This document shows, in pieces, positions 20,606 to 28,695 of a DNA stretch of 64,000 nt. The notes beneath the pieces were generated by a model. The model was not told the origin of the DNA and made no database searches. It was given only the letters and a program-made list of their open reading frames with translations. The position numbers and the translations under genes were made by a program. This DNA comes from Methylobacter tundripaludum SV96. Its GTDB lineage: Bacteria; Pseudomonadota; Gammaproteobacteria; Methylococcales; Methylomonadaceae. Position 1 is the stretch's first letter, and every line of letters begins with the position of its first letter. The stretch covers positions 2,675,576 through 2,739,575 of the forward strand of contig NZ_JH109152.1 of assembly GCF_000190755.2 (NCBI RefSeq). The letters are read 5' to 3'.

Positions 20606-20769
20606 TCACCACGAAGACACGAAGGACACGAAGTTTTGTTTTTTTCTTCGTGCTCTTCGTGTCTCGGCAACTGCTCCTGCGTTGCTCTACCTCCTGCATG
20701 ACCCACAGGGATGTGGGAAATGCAGATATCGCAGGAGCAAATATCTGCCTATGCAGTCGTTCGTGGTGA
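20606..20769. repeat. Nested repeat: cacgaag inverted repeat interrupted by a 95-bp element
   Basis: The outer part is TCACCACGAAGACACGAAGG (from 20606) with an opposing arm CTTCGTGTCT (20655-20664) that resumes as TTCGTGGTGA at 20760-20769. Between these two pieces sits a 95-bp element (20665-20759) starting CGGCAACTGCTCCTGC and ending ATGCAGTCG. The same element occurs alone at 22666, 39275 and 57099, which shows that it is separable from the outer repeat. It fills the mazG-kinase gap. Confidence 0.8.
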
Positions 20770-20800
20770 TAAATGCTTTTTGGTGATAACTAATTAACGA

Positions 20801-21733
20801 TTAAAACGAAGAGCCGAAATTCTCGCGGTAGCGTTGCTTGAAGCTATCCATATCAAATGAATGATTCTGGGTGCCGTTATTTTCGATTTTAATCGCGCCC
20901 ATTAATGAGGCAACCCTGCCGGTCACTTCCCAGCCCAGGTCATTCATCAAGCCGTATAAAAGCCCTGCACGATAGGCATCGCCGCAACCCGTCGGATCGA
21001 GTATCGCTTTGGGTTTTGCAGCAGGAATGGTGATGCACTCGCCGTGGGTATAAATTTGAGAACCTTGGCCGCCCAAAGTAATGATCAGCGCTTCAACCCG
21101 CTCAGCCATTTGTTCCAGCGTCAAGCCGGTACGTTCCTGCATTAACTCGGATTCATAGTCATTCAATGTCACCCAGGTGGCCTGATCGATAAACTTGAGC
21201 AGTTCTTCGCCATTAAACATCGGCATGCCCTGACCCGGATCGAAAATAAACGGTATATCCAGTTCTGCAAACTGTTCGGCATGCAATTGCATGCCGTCCT
21301 TGCCATCGGGCGATACGATGCCGATGCTGATTTTCCGGTCAGTCGGCACTGAATTTAAATGCGAAAAGCTCATTGCGCCGGGATGGAATGCGGTAATCTG
21401 GTTAGCCTCTTCATCGGTGGTGATATAGGCTTGCCCGGTATAACTGTTGTCCATAATCTGAATAAACTCGCTGGATAACTGGTTTTGGGCCATCCATTGG
21501 GCATAGGGTTCAAAATCATGGCCGACCGTAGCCATGGTTAACGGCTCTTCGCCCAGTAATTTCAGGTTGTAGGAGATGTTGCCCGCGCAACCGCCGTATT
21601 CGCGCCGCATGACCGGCACCAGGAATGATACATTCAGGATATGGATTTTTTCCGGCAAAATGTGATGCTTAAATTTATCATGAAAAACCATGATGGTGTC
21701 GTAAGCCATAGACCCGCATATTAATGCACTCAT
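20801..21733 (-). CDS. PfkB-family carbohydrate kinase (adenosine kinase-like)
   Basis: This is a ribokinase-fold kinase of 310 residues. The N-terminal glycine-rich signature is YGGCAGNISYNL. The C-terminal signature LDPTGCGDAYRAGLLYG contains the catalytic aspartate and anion hole. LIITLGGQGSQIY lies between them. Its closest resemblance is to the family annotated as adenosine kinase in many Gammaproteobacteria, but sequence reading alone does not fix the substrate. It lies upstream of the repeat-filled gap to mazG, on the same strand as dgkA and gcvH. Confidence 0.85.
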   Translation of the reverse strand: MSALICGSMAYDTIMVFHDKFKHHILPEKIHILNVSFLVPVMRREYGGCAGNISYNLKLLGEEPLTMATVGHDFEPYAQWMAQNQLSSEFIQIMDNSYTGQAYITTDEEANQITAFHPGAMSFSHLNSVPTDRKISIGIVSPDGKDGMQLHAEQFAELDIPFIFDPGQGMPMFNGEELLKFIDQATWVTLNDYESELMQERTGLTLEQMAERVEALIITLGGQGSQIYTHGECITIPAAKPKAILDPTGCGDAYRAGLLYGLMNDLGWEVTGRVASLMGAIKIENNGTQNHSFDMDSFKQRYRENFGSSF

Positions 21734-21799
21734 TGTGTTGTGTTCCTCTTTATTGCCAGGGATGGTGTGTATGCCGCAGACTGCCGGTAGCCGTCGCGG

Positions 21800-22159
21800 T
21801 TAAAGTAAAATTAATGCCCAGGTTACCGCAGCCCAGGCCAGTGACATCATAACAGCAGCGGAGCCAATATCTTTGGCGCGCCCCGATAATTCATGATGTT
21901 CAAGTCCCACTCTATCGACTACAGCCTCAACCGCTGAATTTAATAATTCGACGAGCATGACTAAAACGATACTGCCGATCAACAGCAGTTTTTCGATATT
22001 GCTTTGCCCCAGCCAGATTGCCAGAGGGGTCGTTACCACAAACAGGACGACTTCCTGTCTGAATGCTTCTTCATGTGTCCAGGTTGCTTTAAAACCGGCA
22101 ACAGAAAAAAAGCACGCGTTAATCAGGCGCTTAACGCCTTTTGCATTTGGATTTGCCAT
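21800..22159 (-). CDS. dgkA: Diacylglycerol kinase
   Basis: DgkA recycles diacylglycerol released during membrane-derived oligosaccharide and LPS decoration, giving phosphatidic acid. The 119-residue protein has three transmembrane helices and the family signature ELLNSAVEAVVDRVG with GRAKDIGSAAV. The surface amphipathic N-terminal helix and the conserved EEAFRQE stretch are intact. Length matches the E. coli enzyme. Confidence 0.96.
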   Translation of the reverse strand: MANPNAKGVKRLINACFFSVAGFKATWTHEEAFRQEVVLFVVTTPLAIWLGQSNIEKLLLIGSIVLVMLVELLNSAVEAVVDRVGLEHHELSGRAKDIGSAAVMMSLAWAAVTWALILL

Positions 22160-22242
22160 TATTTGTTACGAATAGGTGTTATTGAAAAGATAAATATTAC
22201 ACAGATGTGTGTCAGTTTCGTTACAAGTAGGATAAATCCGGA

Positions 22243-22626
22243 TTATTGTTCGATCATCTGCTGATAAGCATCGGCATTCATTAATGCATCCAACTCAGAC
22301 GGGTCGTTCGCATTTATGCAAAACAGCCAAGTTCCATAAGCGTCATCATTGACCTGCTCAGGTTCATCTACCAGGGCTTCGTTGACAGCGACGACTTCTC
22401 CGCTAACCGGGCTAAACAAATCGGACGCGGTTTTAACCGATTCGACTACGGCGCACTGCTCCTGCGCCGTTACTTTGCGCCCCAGTTCAGGAAGTTCAAT
22501 ATAAACCAAATCGCCTAATTCTTCCTGCGCAAAATCAGTTATGCCGACGCGAATGATATTATCGTCTTCCATTTTCGCCCATTCGTGGGTTTTTGCGTAC
22601 TTTAAGTTATCCGGTACAGCGCTCAT
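22243..22626 (-). CDS. gcvH: Glycine cleavage system H protein
   Basis: GcvH carries the lipoyl arm between the P, T and L proteins of glycine cleavage. The 127-residue protein has the lipoylation motif VESVKTAS with the modified lysine at residue 65, followed by SPVSGEVVAVN. I chose the ATG at 22626 because it follows TTTGGAG; the TTG at 22638 is part of that site. gcvT and gcvP are not beside it, so the gene stands alone. A cluster of short repeats begins about 40 bp upstream of its start. Confidence 0.95.
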   Translation of the reverse strand: MSAVPDNLKYAKTHEWAKMEDDNIIRVGITDFAQEELGDLVYIELPELGRKVTAQEQCAVVESVKTASDLFSPVSGEVVAVNEALVDEPEQVNDDAYGTWLFCINANDPSELDALMNADAYQQMIEQ

Positions 22627-22665
22627 GATAATCTCCAAATAGTATAGTTAGTTGCTTTGTTTGCT

Positions 22666-22810
22666 CGGCAACTGCTCCTGCGTTGCTCTACCTCCTGCAT
22701 CCATGCAGTCGTCGGCAACTGCTCCTGCGTTGCTCTCGGCAATTGCTCCATGCATTGCTCTACCTCCTCCATCCATGGAGTCGTACCTCTTGTATCCATA
22801 CAGTCGAAGG
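22666..22810. repeat. Cluster of tandem 46-47 bp elements upstream of gcvH
   Basis: Four related units follow one another: a complete 46-bp copy (22666-22711), a truncated copy (22713-22735), a complete 47-bp variant (22737-22783) and a partial one (22784-22810). Each starts with, or is related to, CGGCAAYTGCTCC and ends GAGTCG or CAGTCG. The 47-bp variant differs by one base from the copy inside the formyltransferase gene at 57099. Confidence 0.85.
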
Positions 22811-22905
22811 ATAACGTGCAATTTTTTAAAAACAACAAAAAAATGCATTTAAGAAGGGAAATCTTATAACATGAACCCAGTCTATACACTCACTTTCCTG
22901 TCTAC

Positions 22906-23907
22906 ATGAATGCTCTTTTAATCGCCTGTTTTTTTATGCTCAGTGTCGCGCCCGTTATTGCGGATGATGACGATAAGCCGGTCGCCAACCTGCCGGTTTC
23001 CTCCGCAGGGCAAGGAACTATTTTCCTGGCCGCCAAAGCCCAATCTGTATCGGGCTTGCAGACAGTAACGCTGACTCCGGTCAGCGATCATCCTGAATTC
23101 ACGGCTTATGGAAAAGCGGTCAATATACAGCCGCTGATCGAGTTGCGACATCGGTATTTGGTCGCGTTAACCGAACGCAGCGGCGCTACGGCAAGGTTTA
23201 AGCAGGCCGAGCAGAGTATCAAGCGCCAGCAAGACTTGTATCGCGATGGCGCAACATCGAAACGTAACTTGCAAGTTCAGCAAGCGCAATGGCAAACCGA
23301 TAAAGCCCAGGTTGATGCCAGCGGCGTTCAAGGCAAAGCTATCATGGATGAAGCCCGAATCAACTGGGGTAACAAGCTGACCGAGTGGGCATTATCTACC
23401 GACGCCGAACCGCTGAACGGCTTTTTATCCGGCCAGAAAACGCTATTGCAAATTACCTTGCCGGTTAACAAACAGCTGGCGAACGAGATTCAGAGCATTT
23501 ACGTTGAAGCCTCGGGCAATCGCAGTGCGGCGACTAAAGCCGAGCTGATTTCAGCGGCCCCGCAAACAGATAATACCGCGCAAGGCGAAAGCTATTTTTT
23601 CCAGACCGAGGGGCGCCGTATCAGAACCGGCATGCGTGTTGCGGCGTGGATACCTGAACAAGGTGAAAACCGGTCCGGCGTCGTTATTCCGAAGTCCGCT
23701 TTAGTCTGGTACATGGATCAGGCTTTTGTTTACATTAAAACCGATGCCGAACAATTTACTCGCCGCACTATCGATCAGTATTCGGCAACGAACGGTGGCT
23801 ATTTCGTCGGTAGCGGCATCAGTGCCGGTGAACAACTGGTTGTCACTGGAGGGCAAATGCTGCTGTCGGAAGAATTCAGGGGACAAATCCCGGATGAGGA
23901 TGATTAA
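22906..23907 (+). CDS. Periplasmic adaptor (membrane fusion protein) of an RND-type efflux system
   Basis: The 333-residue protein has a signal peptide (cleavage after VIA, residue 19) and the HlyD/MFP layout. A beta-barrel start (QTVTLTPVSDHPEFTAYGKA) is followed by a helical hairpin (about residues 80-150, with RQQDLYRDGATSKRNLQ). The membrane-proximal domain follows, with GRRIRTGMRVAAWIP, GVVIPKSALVWYMDQAFVYI and GEQLVVTGGQMLLSEE. Such adaptors join an RND pump to an outer-membrane channel, yet neither partner gene is adjacent. A decayed copy of its 3' end appears to lie behind hsdS. No clear ribosome-binding site precedes the ATG. Confidence 0.85.
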   Translation: MNALLIACFFMLSVAPVIADDDDKPVANLPVSSAGQGTIFLAAKAQSVSGLQTVTLTPVSDHPEFTAYGKAVNIQPLIELRHRYLVALTERSGATARFKQAEQSIKRQQDLYRDGATSKRNLQVQQAQWQTDKAQVDASGVQGKAIMDEARINWGNKLTEWALSTDAEPLNGFLSGQKTLLQITLPVNKQLANEIQSIYVEASGNRSAATKAELISAAPQTDNTAQGESYFFQTEGRRIRTGMRVAAWIPEQGENRSGVVIPKSALVWYMDQAFVYIKTDAEQFTRRTIDQYSATNGGYFVGSGISAGEQLVVTGGQMLLSEEFRGQIPDEDD

Positions 23908-23926
23908 TCAGGAGAAGCGTTAGCGC

Positions 23927-23982
23927 GTAGGGCGTGCCATGCGCGCCTCTCCGGGAATTAAGGCGCGCATGGCACGCCCTAC
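23927..23982. repeat. Perfect 22-bp inverted repeat after the adaptor gene
   Basis: Arms 23927-23948 and 23961-23982 are exact reverse complements (GTAGGGCGTGCCATGCGCGC...) around a 12-base loop. A relative with changed but still pairing bases lies at 33908-33981. It separates two convergent genes and could terminate transcription, though no T-run is present. Confidence 0.85.
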
Positions 23983-23997
23983 TTGAAGGAGCCAACA

Positions 23998-24288
23998 TTA
24001 ATCCCAAGGCGGCGTATCGCCGTTATAGGCCACAAAATCTTTAACCGTTGCATGGGTTTTGACACCGGCGGCGGGCTTCCTGGATGAAGAACCGGTTTTT
24101 GCGGGTGAAGTCTTCAATCCAGACGATTGCACAGCACCGGATTCAGCTTGCCATCGGGCAAACAGCGCAATGTCCTTATCTGCCGGGACAAACCATTTTT
24201 TTGGGACTGCGTCCCATCTCGCGCCGAGCGCTTTCGCCTCATCCTTTTGGGCAAAAGGTACATTCAGATAAGTTTTCGATTCTGCCAT
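23998..24288 (-). CDS. DUF5710-domain protein
   Basis: The 96-residue protein (from the ATG at 24288, MAESKTYLNV) has the compact DUF5710 module KTYLNVPFAQKDEAKALGARWDA followed by KKWFVPADKD. This module is often found at the ends of DNA-processing proteins, but its function is not established. A Ser/Ala/Lys-rich linker and a conserved tail (FVAYNGDTPPWD) follow. The frame extends 20 codons further upstream, but those residues do not resemble the family. It lies between the adaptor gene and hsdR, and may belong to the same inserted block. Confidence 0.7.
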   Translation of the reverse strand: MAESKTYLNVPFAQKDEAKALGARWDAVPKKWFVPADKDIALFARWQAESGAVQSSGLKTSPAKTGSSSRKPAAGVKTHATVKDFVAYNGDTPPWD

Positions 24289-24473
24289 TTTGTAATAGAG
24301 GGGGGCGGGCTTGATGGGGTGAATTGCTGTATTATAAGGCATTGCCAACGTAACGGAATCGGATAATTAAGGTCGCCCCCAGCGTCCGATTTTTACCAAA
24401 AAACAATGCACCTGAAAGCGGCACACTGGAACGCCGCTTTACAACCCAATGCACACAAGGACATTCCCGCCCT

Positions 24474-26825
24474 ATGGCCGACAAGAAAAGTCTCTCCGAA
24501 CGCGACATCTGTACCAAGTACATCACCCCGGCCATCACTGGCGCGGGGTGGGATCTGCATAGCCAGATCCGGGAGGAAGTGAGCTTCACTAAAGGACGAA
24601 TCATCGTACGCGGCAAGCTGCATACCCGTGGCGAGCAAAAGCGTGCCGATTATATACTGTATTACAAGTCGAATATCCCGCTGGCAGTAATCGAAGCCAA
24701 GGAAAACGGCCATAGCGTAGGTGCCGGTATGCAGCAGGCGCTGAATTATGCGGAAACCCTGAGTGTGCCGTTTGTGTTCAGCTCCAATGGCGACGCTTTC
24801 CTGATGCATGACCGCACCGGGCTGGCCGACAAGATCGAGCAGGAGCTGGCGCTGGGCGACTTCCCGTCGCCCGCACAGTTGTGGCGGCGCTATTGCCAGT
24901 GGAAGGGACTGGAAACGTTAGAAGCACGCCATACCGTAGAAATGCCGTACTACGATGACGGCACAGGCCGTGCCCCGCGTTATTACCAAGCCAACGCCAT
25001 CAATAACACGGTGGAGGCGGTGGCGAAAGCCCAGCAGCGCATCCTGCTGGTCATGGCGACCGGCACCGGCAAGACCTACACCGCATTCCAGATCATATGG
25101 CGATTATGGAAGTCGGGCACCAAAAAACGCATCCTGTTTCTGGCCGACCGCAACATTCTGGTCGATCAAACCAAAAACAACGATTTCAAACCGTTTGGCG
25201 CGGCGATGACCAAGATCAGCAAGCGCCAGATCGACAAGAGCTACGAGATTTACCTGTCCTTATATCAGGCCGTCACCGGCAGCGAAGAAGAGCGGAACAT
25301 TTACAAGCAGTTCTCGCCGGATTTTTTCGACCTGATTGTGATCGACGAATGCCATCGCGGCAGCGCAGCGGAAGATTCCGCATGGCGCGATATTCTGGCC
25401 TATTTTTCCTCGGCCACGCATGTGGGCTTAACCGCCACGCCGAAAGAAACCAAGAACGTTTCCAGCATCTATTACTTTGGCGACCCGGTTTACAGCTACA
25501 CGCTGAAGCAAGGCATCGAAGACGGCTTTCTTGCGCCGTACAAAGTGGTGCGCATCGACATCGACAAAGACGTGCAAGGCTGGCGGCCCAGCAAAGGCCA
25601 GACCGACAAAACCGGCCAGTTGATTGAAGACCGCGTTTACAACCAGATCGATATGGATCGTACTCTGGTGCTGGAAAAGCGCACCGAGCTGGTCGCCAGG
25701 AAAATCACCGAATTTCTGGTGGCGACAGATCCTTACGCCAAAACCATCGTGTTCTGCGATGACATCGACCACGCCGAGCGCATGCGCCAGGCCTTGGTCA
25801 ACCTGAACCCCGAGCGGGTCAAGGAAAGCCGCAAATACATAATGCGCATAACCGGCGATGAACTCGAAGGCAAGGCCGAGCTGGATAACTTCATCAACCC
25901 CGAAGAGCGTTATCCGGTGATCGCCACCACCTCCAAACTGATGACGACAGGCGTAGATGCACAAACCTGCAAGCTGGTGGTCCTGGATCAGCACATCAAG
26001 TCGATGACCGAATTTAAGCAAATCATCGGGCGCGGCACACGCATCAACGAGGATTACGACAAATTCTGGTTCACCATCATGGATTTCAAAAAGGCGACCG
26101 AGCTGTTTGCCGACAAGGACTTTGATGGCGAACCGGTGATGATTTATGTGCCGGAAGGCGGGGAGTCGCCCGTACCGCCAGACGATGAGCCCGAAATCAT
26201 CCCCAATGAAAGCAACAGCCAGCCTCCCCCCTTTGAAAAAGGGGGGATTGAGGGGGGATTTTCCAAACGCATGAAATACATACTCGGCGATGTGACCGTG
26301 TATGTCGTTGCCGAGCGCGTCCAGTATTACGGGCCGGAAGGCAAACTGATTACCGAATCACTCAAGGATTACACCCGTCAAACGGTGCGAAAGGATTATT
26401 CCTCACTCGACGAATTCTTGCGCCGTTGGAGCAAAGCCGAACGCAAGGCTGCCATCCTGCAAGAGCTGCAAGAACACGGCCTGTTGCTGGAACCGCTGGC
26501 CGACGAAGTGGGCAAAGACTTCGACGCCTTCGACCTAATCTGCCACGTTGCCTTTGACCAACCGCCTCTAACCCGCCGCGAGCGTGCCGACCAGGTAAAA
26601 AAGCGCAACTATTTCGCCAAATACGGCGAGCAGGCGCGCAAAGTGCTCGAAACCCTGCTGGAAAAATACGCCGACACCGGCATAGAAAATATCGAAGACA
26701 TTAAAATTCTCACGCTGGACCCATTCAAAAATATGGGCACGGCCAGTGAGTTGGTGTCAGCTTTTGGCGGCAAGCCAGCCTATATGGCAGCACTGTATGA
26801 GTTGGAAGAAAACCTTTACGCATAA
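24474..26825 (+). CDS. hsdR: Type I restriction enzyme, R subunit (EcoEI/type IB-like)
   Basis: HsdR supplies the ATP-driven translocase and nuclease of a type I restriction system. The 783-residue protein has an N-terminal PD-(D/E)XK nuclease ([20 protein letters not shown], about residues 60-79), helicase motif [16 protein letters not shown] near 196, motif II DECHRGS near 292 and motif [17 protein letters not shown] near 517, then the EcoEI-type C-terminal domain. Residues 585-596 ([12 protein letters not shown]) are encoded by a dispersed palindromic repeat read in frame, between the helicase and C-terminal domains. It is first of the hsdR-hsdM-DUF559-hsdS order. Confidence 0.95.
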   Translation: MADKKSLSERDICTKYITPAITGAGWDLHSQIREEVSFTKGRIIVRGKLHTRGEQKRADYILYYKSNIPLAVIEAKENGHSVGAGMQQALNYAETLSVPFVFSSNGDAFLMHDRTGLADKIEQELALGDFPSPAQLWRRYCQWKGLETLEARHTVEMPYYDDGTGRAPRYYQANAINNTVEAVAKAQQRILLVMATGTGKTYTAFQIIWRLWKSGTKKRILFLADRNILVDQTKNNDFKPFGAAMTKISKRQIDKSYEIYLSLYQAVTGSEEERNIYKQFSPDFFDLIVIDECHRGSAAEDSAWRDILAYFSSATHVGLTATPKETKNVSSIYYFGDPVYSYTLKQGIEDGFLAPYKVVRIDIDKDVQGWRPSKGQTDKTGQLIEDRVYNQIDMDRTLVLEKRTELVARKITEFLVATDPYAKTIVFCDDIDHAERMRQALVNLNPERVKESRKYIMRITGDELEGKAELDNFINPEERYPVIATTSKLMTTGVDAQTCKLVVLDQHIKSMTEFKQIIGRGTRINEDYDKFWFTIMDFKKATELFADKDFDGEPVMIYVPEGGESPVPPDDEPEIIPNESNSQPPPFEKGGIEGGFSKRMKYILGDVTVYVVAERVQYYGPEGKLITESLKDYTRQTVRKDYSSLDEFLRRWSKAERKAAILQELQEHGLLLEPLADEVGKDFDAFDLICHVAFDQPPLTRRERADQVKKRNYFAKYGEQARKVLETLLEKYADTGIENIEDIKILTLDPFKNMGTASELVSAFGGKPAYMAALYELEENLYA
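26225..26260. repeat. C/G palindromic repeat, copy 1, in frame inside hsdR
   Basis: CCCCCCTTTGAAAAAGGGGG followed by GATTGAGGGGGGATT. Read in frame it gives [12 protein letters not shown]. It is the first of eight copies in 3.4 kb. Confidence 0.9.
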
Positions 26826-26857
26826 ATCCCCCCTGCCCCCCTTTTTCAAAGGGGGGG
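26825..26857. repeat. C/G palindromic repeat, copy 2, between hsdR and hsdM
   Basis: AATCCCCCCTGCCCCCC followed by TTTTTCAAAGGGGGGG, in the opposite orientation to copy 1. It begins at the hsdR stop codon and could form a hairpin there. Confidence 0.9.
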
Positions 26858-26902
26858 AATAAACTCTTACCGATAAATAATCAAACCAATATAATCAAAC
26901 CA

Positions 26903-28687
26903 ATGAGCATTTCCTCCACCATCAAATCTATCCAGGACATCATGCGCAAAGACGTCGGTGTCGATGGCGACGCCCAACGCTTGAGCCAGCTGGTCTGGAT
27001 GTTATTTTTGAAAATCTTTGACGACCGCGAAAGCGAATGGGAGATTTTGCAAGACAATTACCAATCGCCGTTGCCGGAGCAATACCGCTGGCGCAACTGG
27101 GCAGCCAATGCAGAAGGCATGACCGGCGATGCGCTCAAACAATTTCTCGACAATGACCTGTTTCCCGCCTTGCAGCAACTGGAAGCCAAAGGCGGCGACC
27201 AGCGTGCCTATGTGATCCGCTCGGTGTTTGAAGATGCCTACAACTACATGAAATCCGGCCAGTTGATTCGGCAGGTGATCAACAAGATTCAGGAAGGCGT
27301 CGATTTCAACAAGGCGCAAGAGCGCCACTTGTTCGGCGATATGTACGAGCAACTGCTGCGCGATTTGCAGTCGGCAGGCAATGCGGGCGAATTTTACACG
27401 CCGCGTGCCGTGACCGAATTCATGGTGCGTATGGTCAACCCGCGCCTCGGTGAAAAAGTGCTGGACCCGGCCTGCGGCACCGGCGGCTTCCTGTCCTGCT
27501 CGATAGAACATATCCGTAAGCAGGACGTCTTAACGGTAGATGATGAAGCGCGGTTGCAAGCGAGCATTTTCGGTATCGAGAAAAAGCCGATGCCGCATTT
27601 GCTCTGCACCACCAACATGATCCTGCACGGCATCGATGTGCCCAGCAATATCCGCCACGACAACACCCTGGCGCGTCCGCTGATCAGTTGGGGGCCGAAA
27701 GAGCGTGTCGATGTAGTCGTCACCAACCCGCCGTTCGGCGGCATGGAAGAAGACGGTATAGAAACCAACTTTCCGGCAACATTCCGCACCCGTGAAACGG
27801 CTGACCTGTTTCTGGTACTGATTATGCAGATGCTCAAAGCCGGTGGCCGCGCCGCGCTGGTTTTGCCGGATGGTTTCCTGTTCGGCGAAGGCATCAAAAC
27901 CCGCATCAAGGAAAAACTGCTGGAAGAATGCAACCTGCACACCATCGTGCGCCTACCCAACGGCGTGTTTGCGCCGTATACCGGCATCAAAACCAACCTG
28001 CTGTTTTTCAGCAAAGGCACGCCGACCCGGCACATCTGGTTTTACGAGCACCCGTACCCGCCCGGCGTAAAAAACTACAACAAAACCAAGCCGATGAAGA
28101 TTGCAGAGTTTGATGCGGAGGCGGCCTGGTGGGGCAAGGAAACCGACGGCTTCAAACAGCGCGTCGAAAACCAATACGCGTGGAAGGTCGGCATTGATGA
28201 CATCAAGGCGCGCAACTACAACCTCGATAGCAAAAATCCGCATATCGGCGAACAGGAAATTCACGATCCCGAGCTGCTGCTGGCGCAATATAACACTATG
28301 CAGAATGACATCGCCGCGCTACGCGGGCAGCTGAAAGATATTTTGGATGAAGCTTTGAAATCCCCTAAATCCCCCCCGGCCCCCCTTTTACAAAGGGGGG
28401 AGAATGAGGTGTCTCAAAAGTCTGCTCTTTTACAAAAGGAGGGGAATGAGGTATCTCAAAAGGCTGCTCTTTCACAAAAGGAGGGGAATGAGGTGTCTCA
28501 AAAGGCTGCTCTTTTACAAAAGGAGGGGAATGAGGTGTCTCAAAAGTTTGCTCTTTTACAAAAGGAGGAGAATGAGTTATCTCAAAGGCCTGCTCTTTCA
28601 CAAAAGGAGGGGAATGAGACATCTCAAAAGCTCATTCCTTCACAAGTGGGGAAAAAAAAGTCCCCCCCTTTGAAAAAGGGGGGCTAG
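26903..28687 (+). CDS. hsdM: Type I restriction-modification, M subunit with repeat-built C-terminal tail
   Basis: HsdM is the adenine-N6 methyltransferase subunit. The 594-residue protein has the N-terminal helical domain (to about 150), AdoMet motif I VLDPACGTGGFL near 187 and catalytic motif IV NPPF near 275. The normal domain ends near residue 487 (DILDEAL). The remaining 107 residues are foreign-looking: two palindromic-repeat copies enclose five and a half tandem 14-residue units of the type NEVSQKAALLQKEG. The stop codon itself lies in repeat copy 4. The catalytic part is intact, so methylation is expected to work if the tail does not interfere. Confidence 0.95.
   Translation: MSISSTIKSIQDIMRKDVGVDGDAQRLSQLVWMLFLKIFDDRESEWEILQDNYQSPLPEQYRWRNWAANAEGMTGDALKQFLDNDLFPALQQLEAKGGDQRAYVIRSVFEDAYNYMKSGQLIRQVINKIQEGVDFNKAQERHLFGDMYEQLLRDLQSAGNAGEFYTPRAVTEFMVRMVNPRLGEKVLDPACGTGGFLSCSIEHIRKQDVLTVDDEARLQASIFGIEKKPMPHLLCTTNMILHGIDVPSNIRHDNTLARPLISWGPKERVDVVVTNPPFGGMEEDGIETNFPATFRTRETADLFLVLIMQMLKAGGRAALVLPDGFLFGEGIKTRIKEKLLEECNLHTIVRLPNGVFAPYTGIKTNLLFFSKGTPTRHIWFYEHPYPPGVKNYNKTKPMKIAEFDAEAAWWGKETDGFKQRVENQYAWKVGIDDIKARNYNLDSKNPHIGEQEIHDPELLLAQYNTMQNDIAALRGQLKDILDEALKSPKSPPAPLLQRGENEVSQKSALLQKEGNEVSQKAALSQKEGNEVSQKAALLQKEGNEVSQKFALLQKEENELSQRPALSQKEGNETSQKLIPSQVGKKKSPPLKKGG
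28367..28400. repeat. C/G palindromic repeat, copy 3, in frame near the hsdM 3' end
   Basis: A C-rich arm beginning at 28367 pairs with GGGGGG at 28395-28400 around TTTTACAAA. It is read as PPAPLLQRGE and leads directly into the tandem array. Confidence 0.9.
28403..28651 (+). repeat. Tandem 42-bp (14-codon) repeat array in hsdM
   Basis: Five complete 42-bp units start at 28403, 28445, 28487, 28529 and 28571, and a sixth partial, diverged unit starts at 28613. Each unit begins AATGAG and contains CTTTTACAAAAGGAGGGG or a close variant, which looks like a decayed palindromic repeat. Because 42 is divisible by three, copy-number changes would not shift the frame. The minus strand is also open across the array. 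Confidence 0.95.
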
Positions 28688-28695
28688 GGGGGATT
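28661..28695. repeat. C/G palindromic repeat, copy 4, at the hsdM stop
   Basis: TCCCCCCCTTTGAAAAAGGG continues into GGGCTAGGGGGGATT. The TAG inside it is the hsdM stop codon, and the DUF559 ATG begins at 28696, immediately after. Confidence 0.9.

Noticed and set aside
22623-22889. Minus-strand open frame of 88 codons upstream of gcvH
   Set aside because: It is composed largely of the translated dispersed elements (EEVEQCMEQLP-type peptides), has no ribosome-binding site and overlaps the gcvH start region.
28365-28622. Minus-strand 85-codon repetitive frame (SPPFVKEQ units) opposite hsdM
   Set aside because: It is the other strand of the 42-bp array. No ribosome-binding site or promoter is visible, and the regularity comes from the repeat itself.
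28403-28651. CRISPR array
   Set aside because: The units are contiguous 42-bp coding repeats with no unique spacers between them, and no cas gene is nearby.
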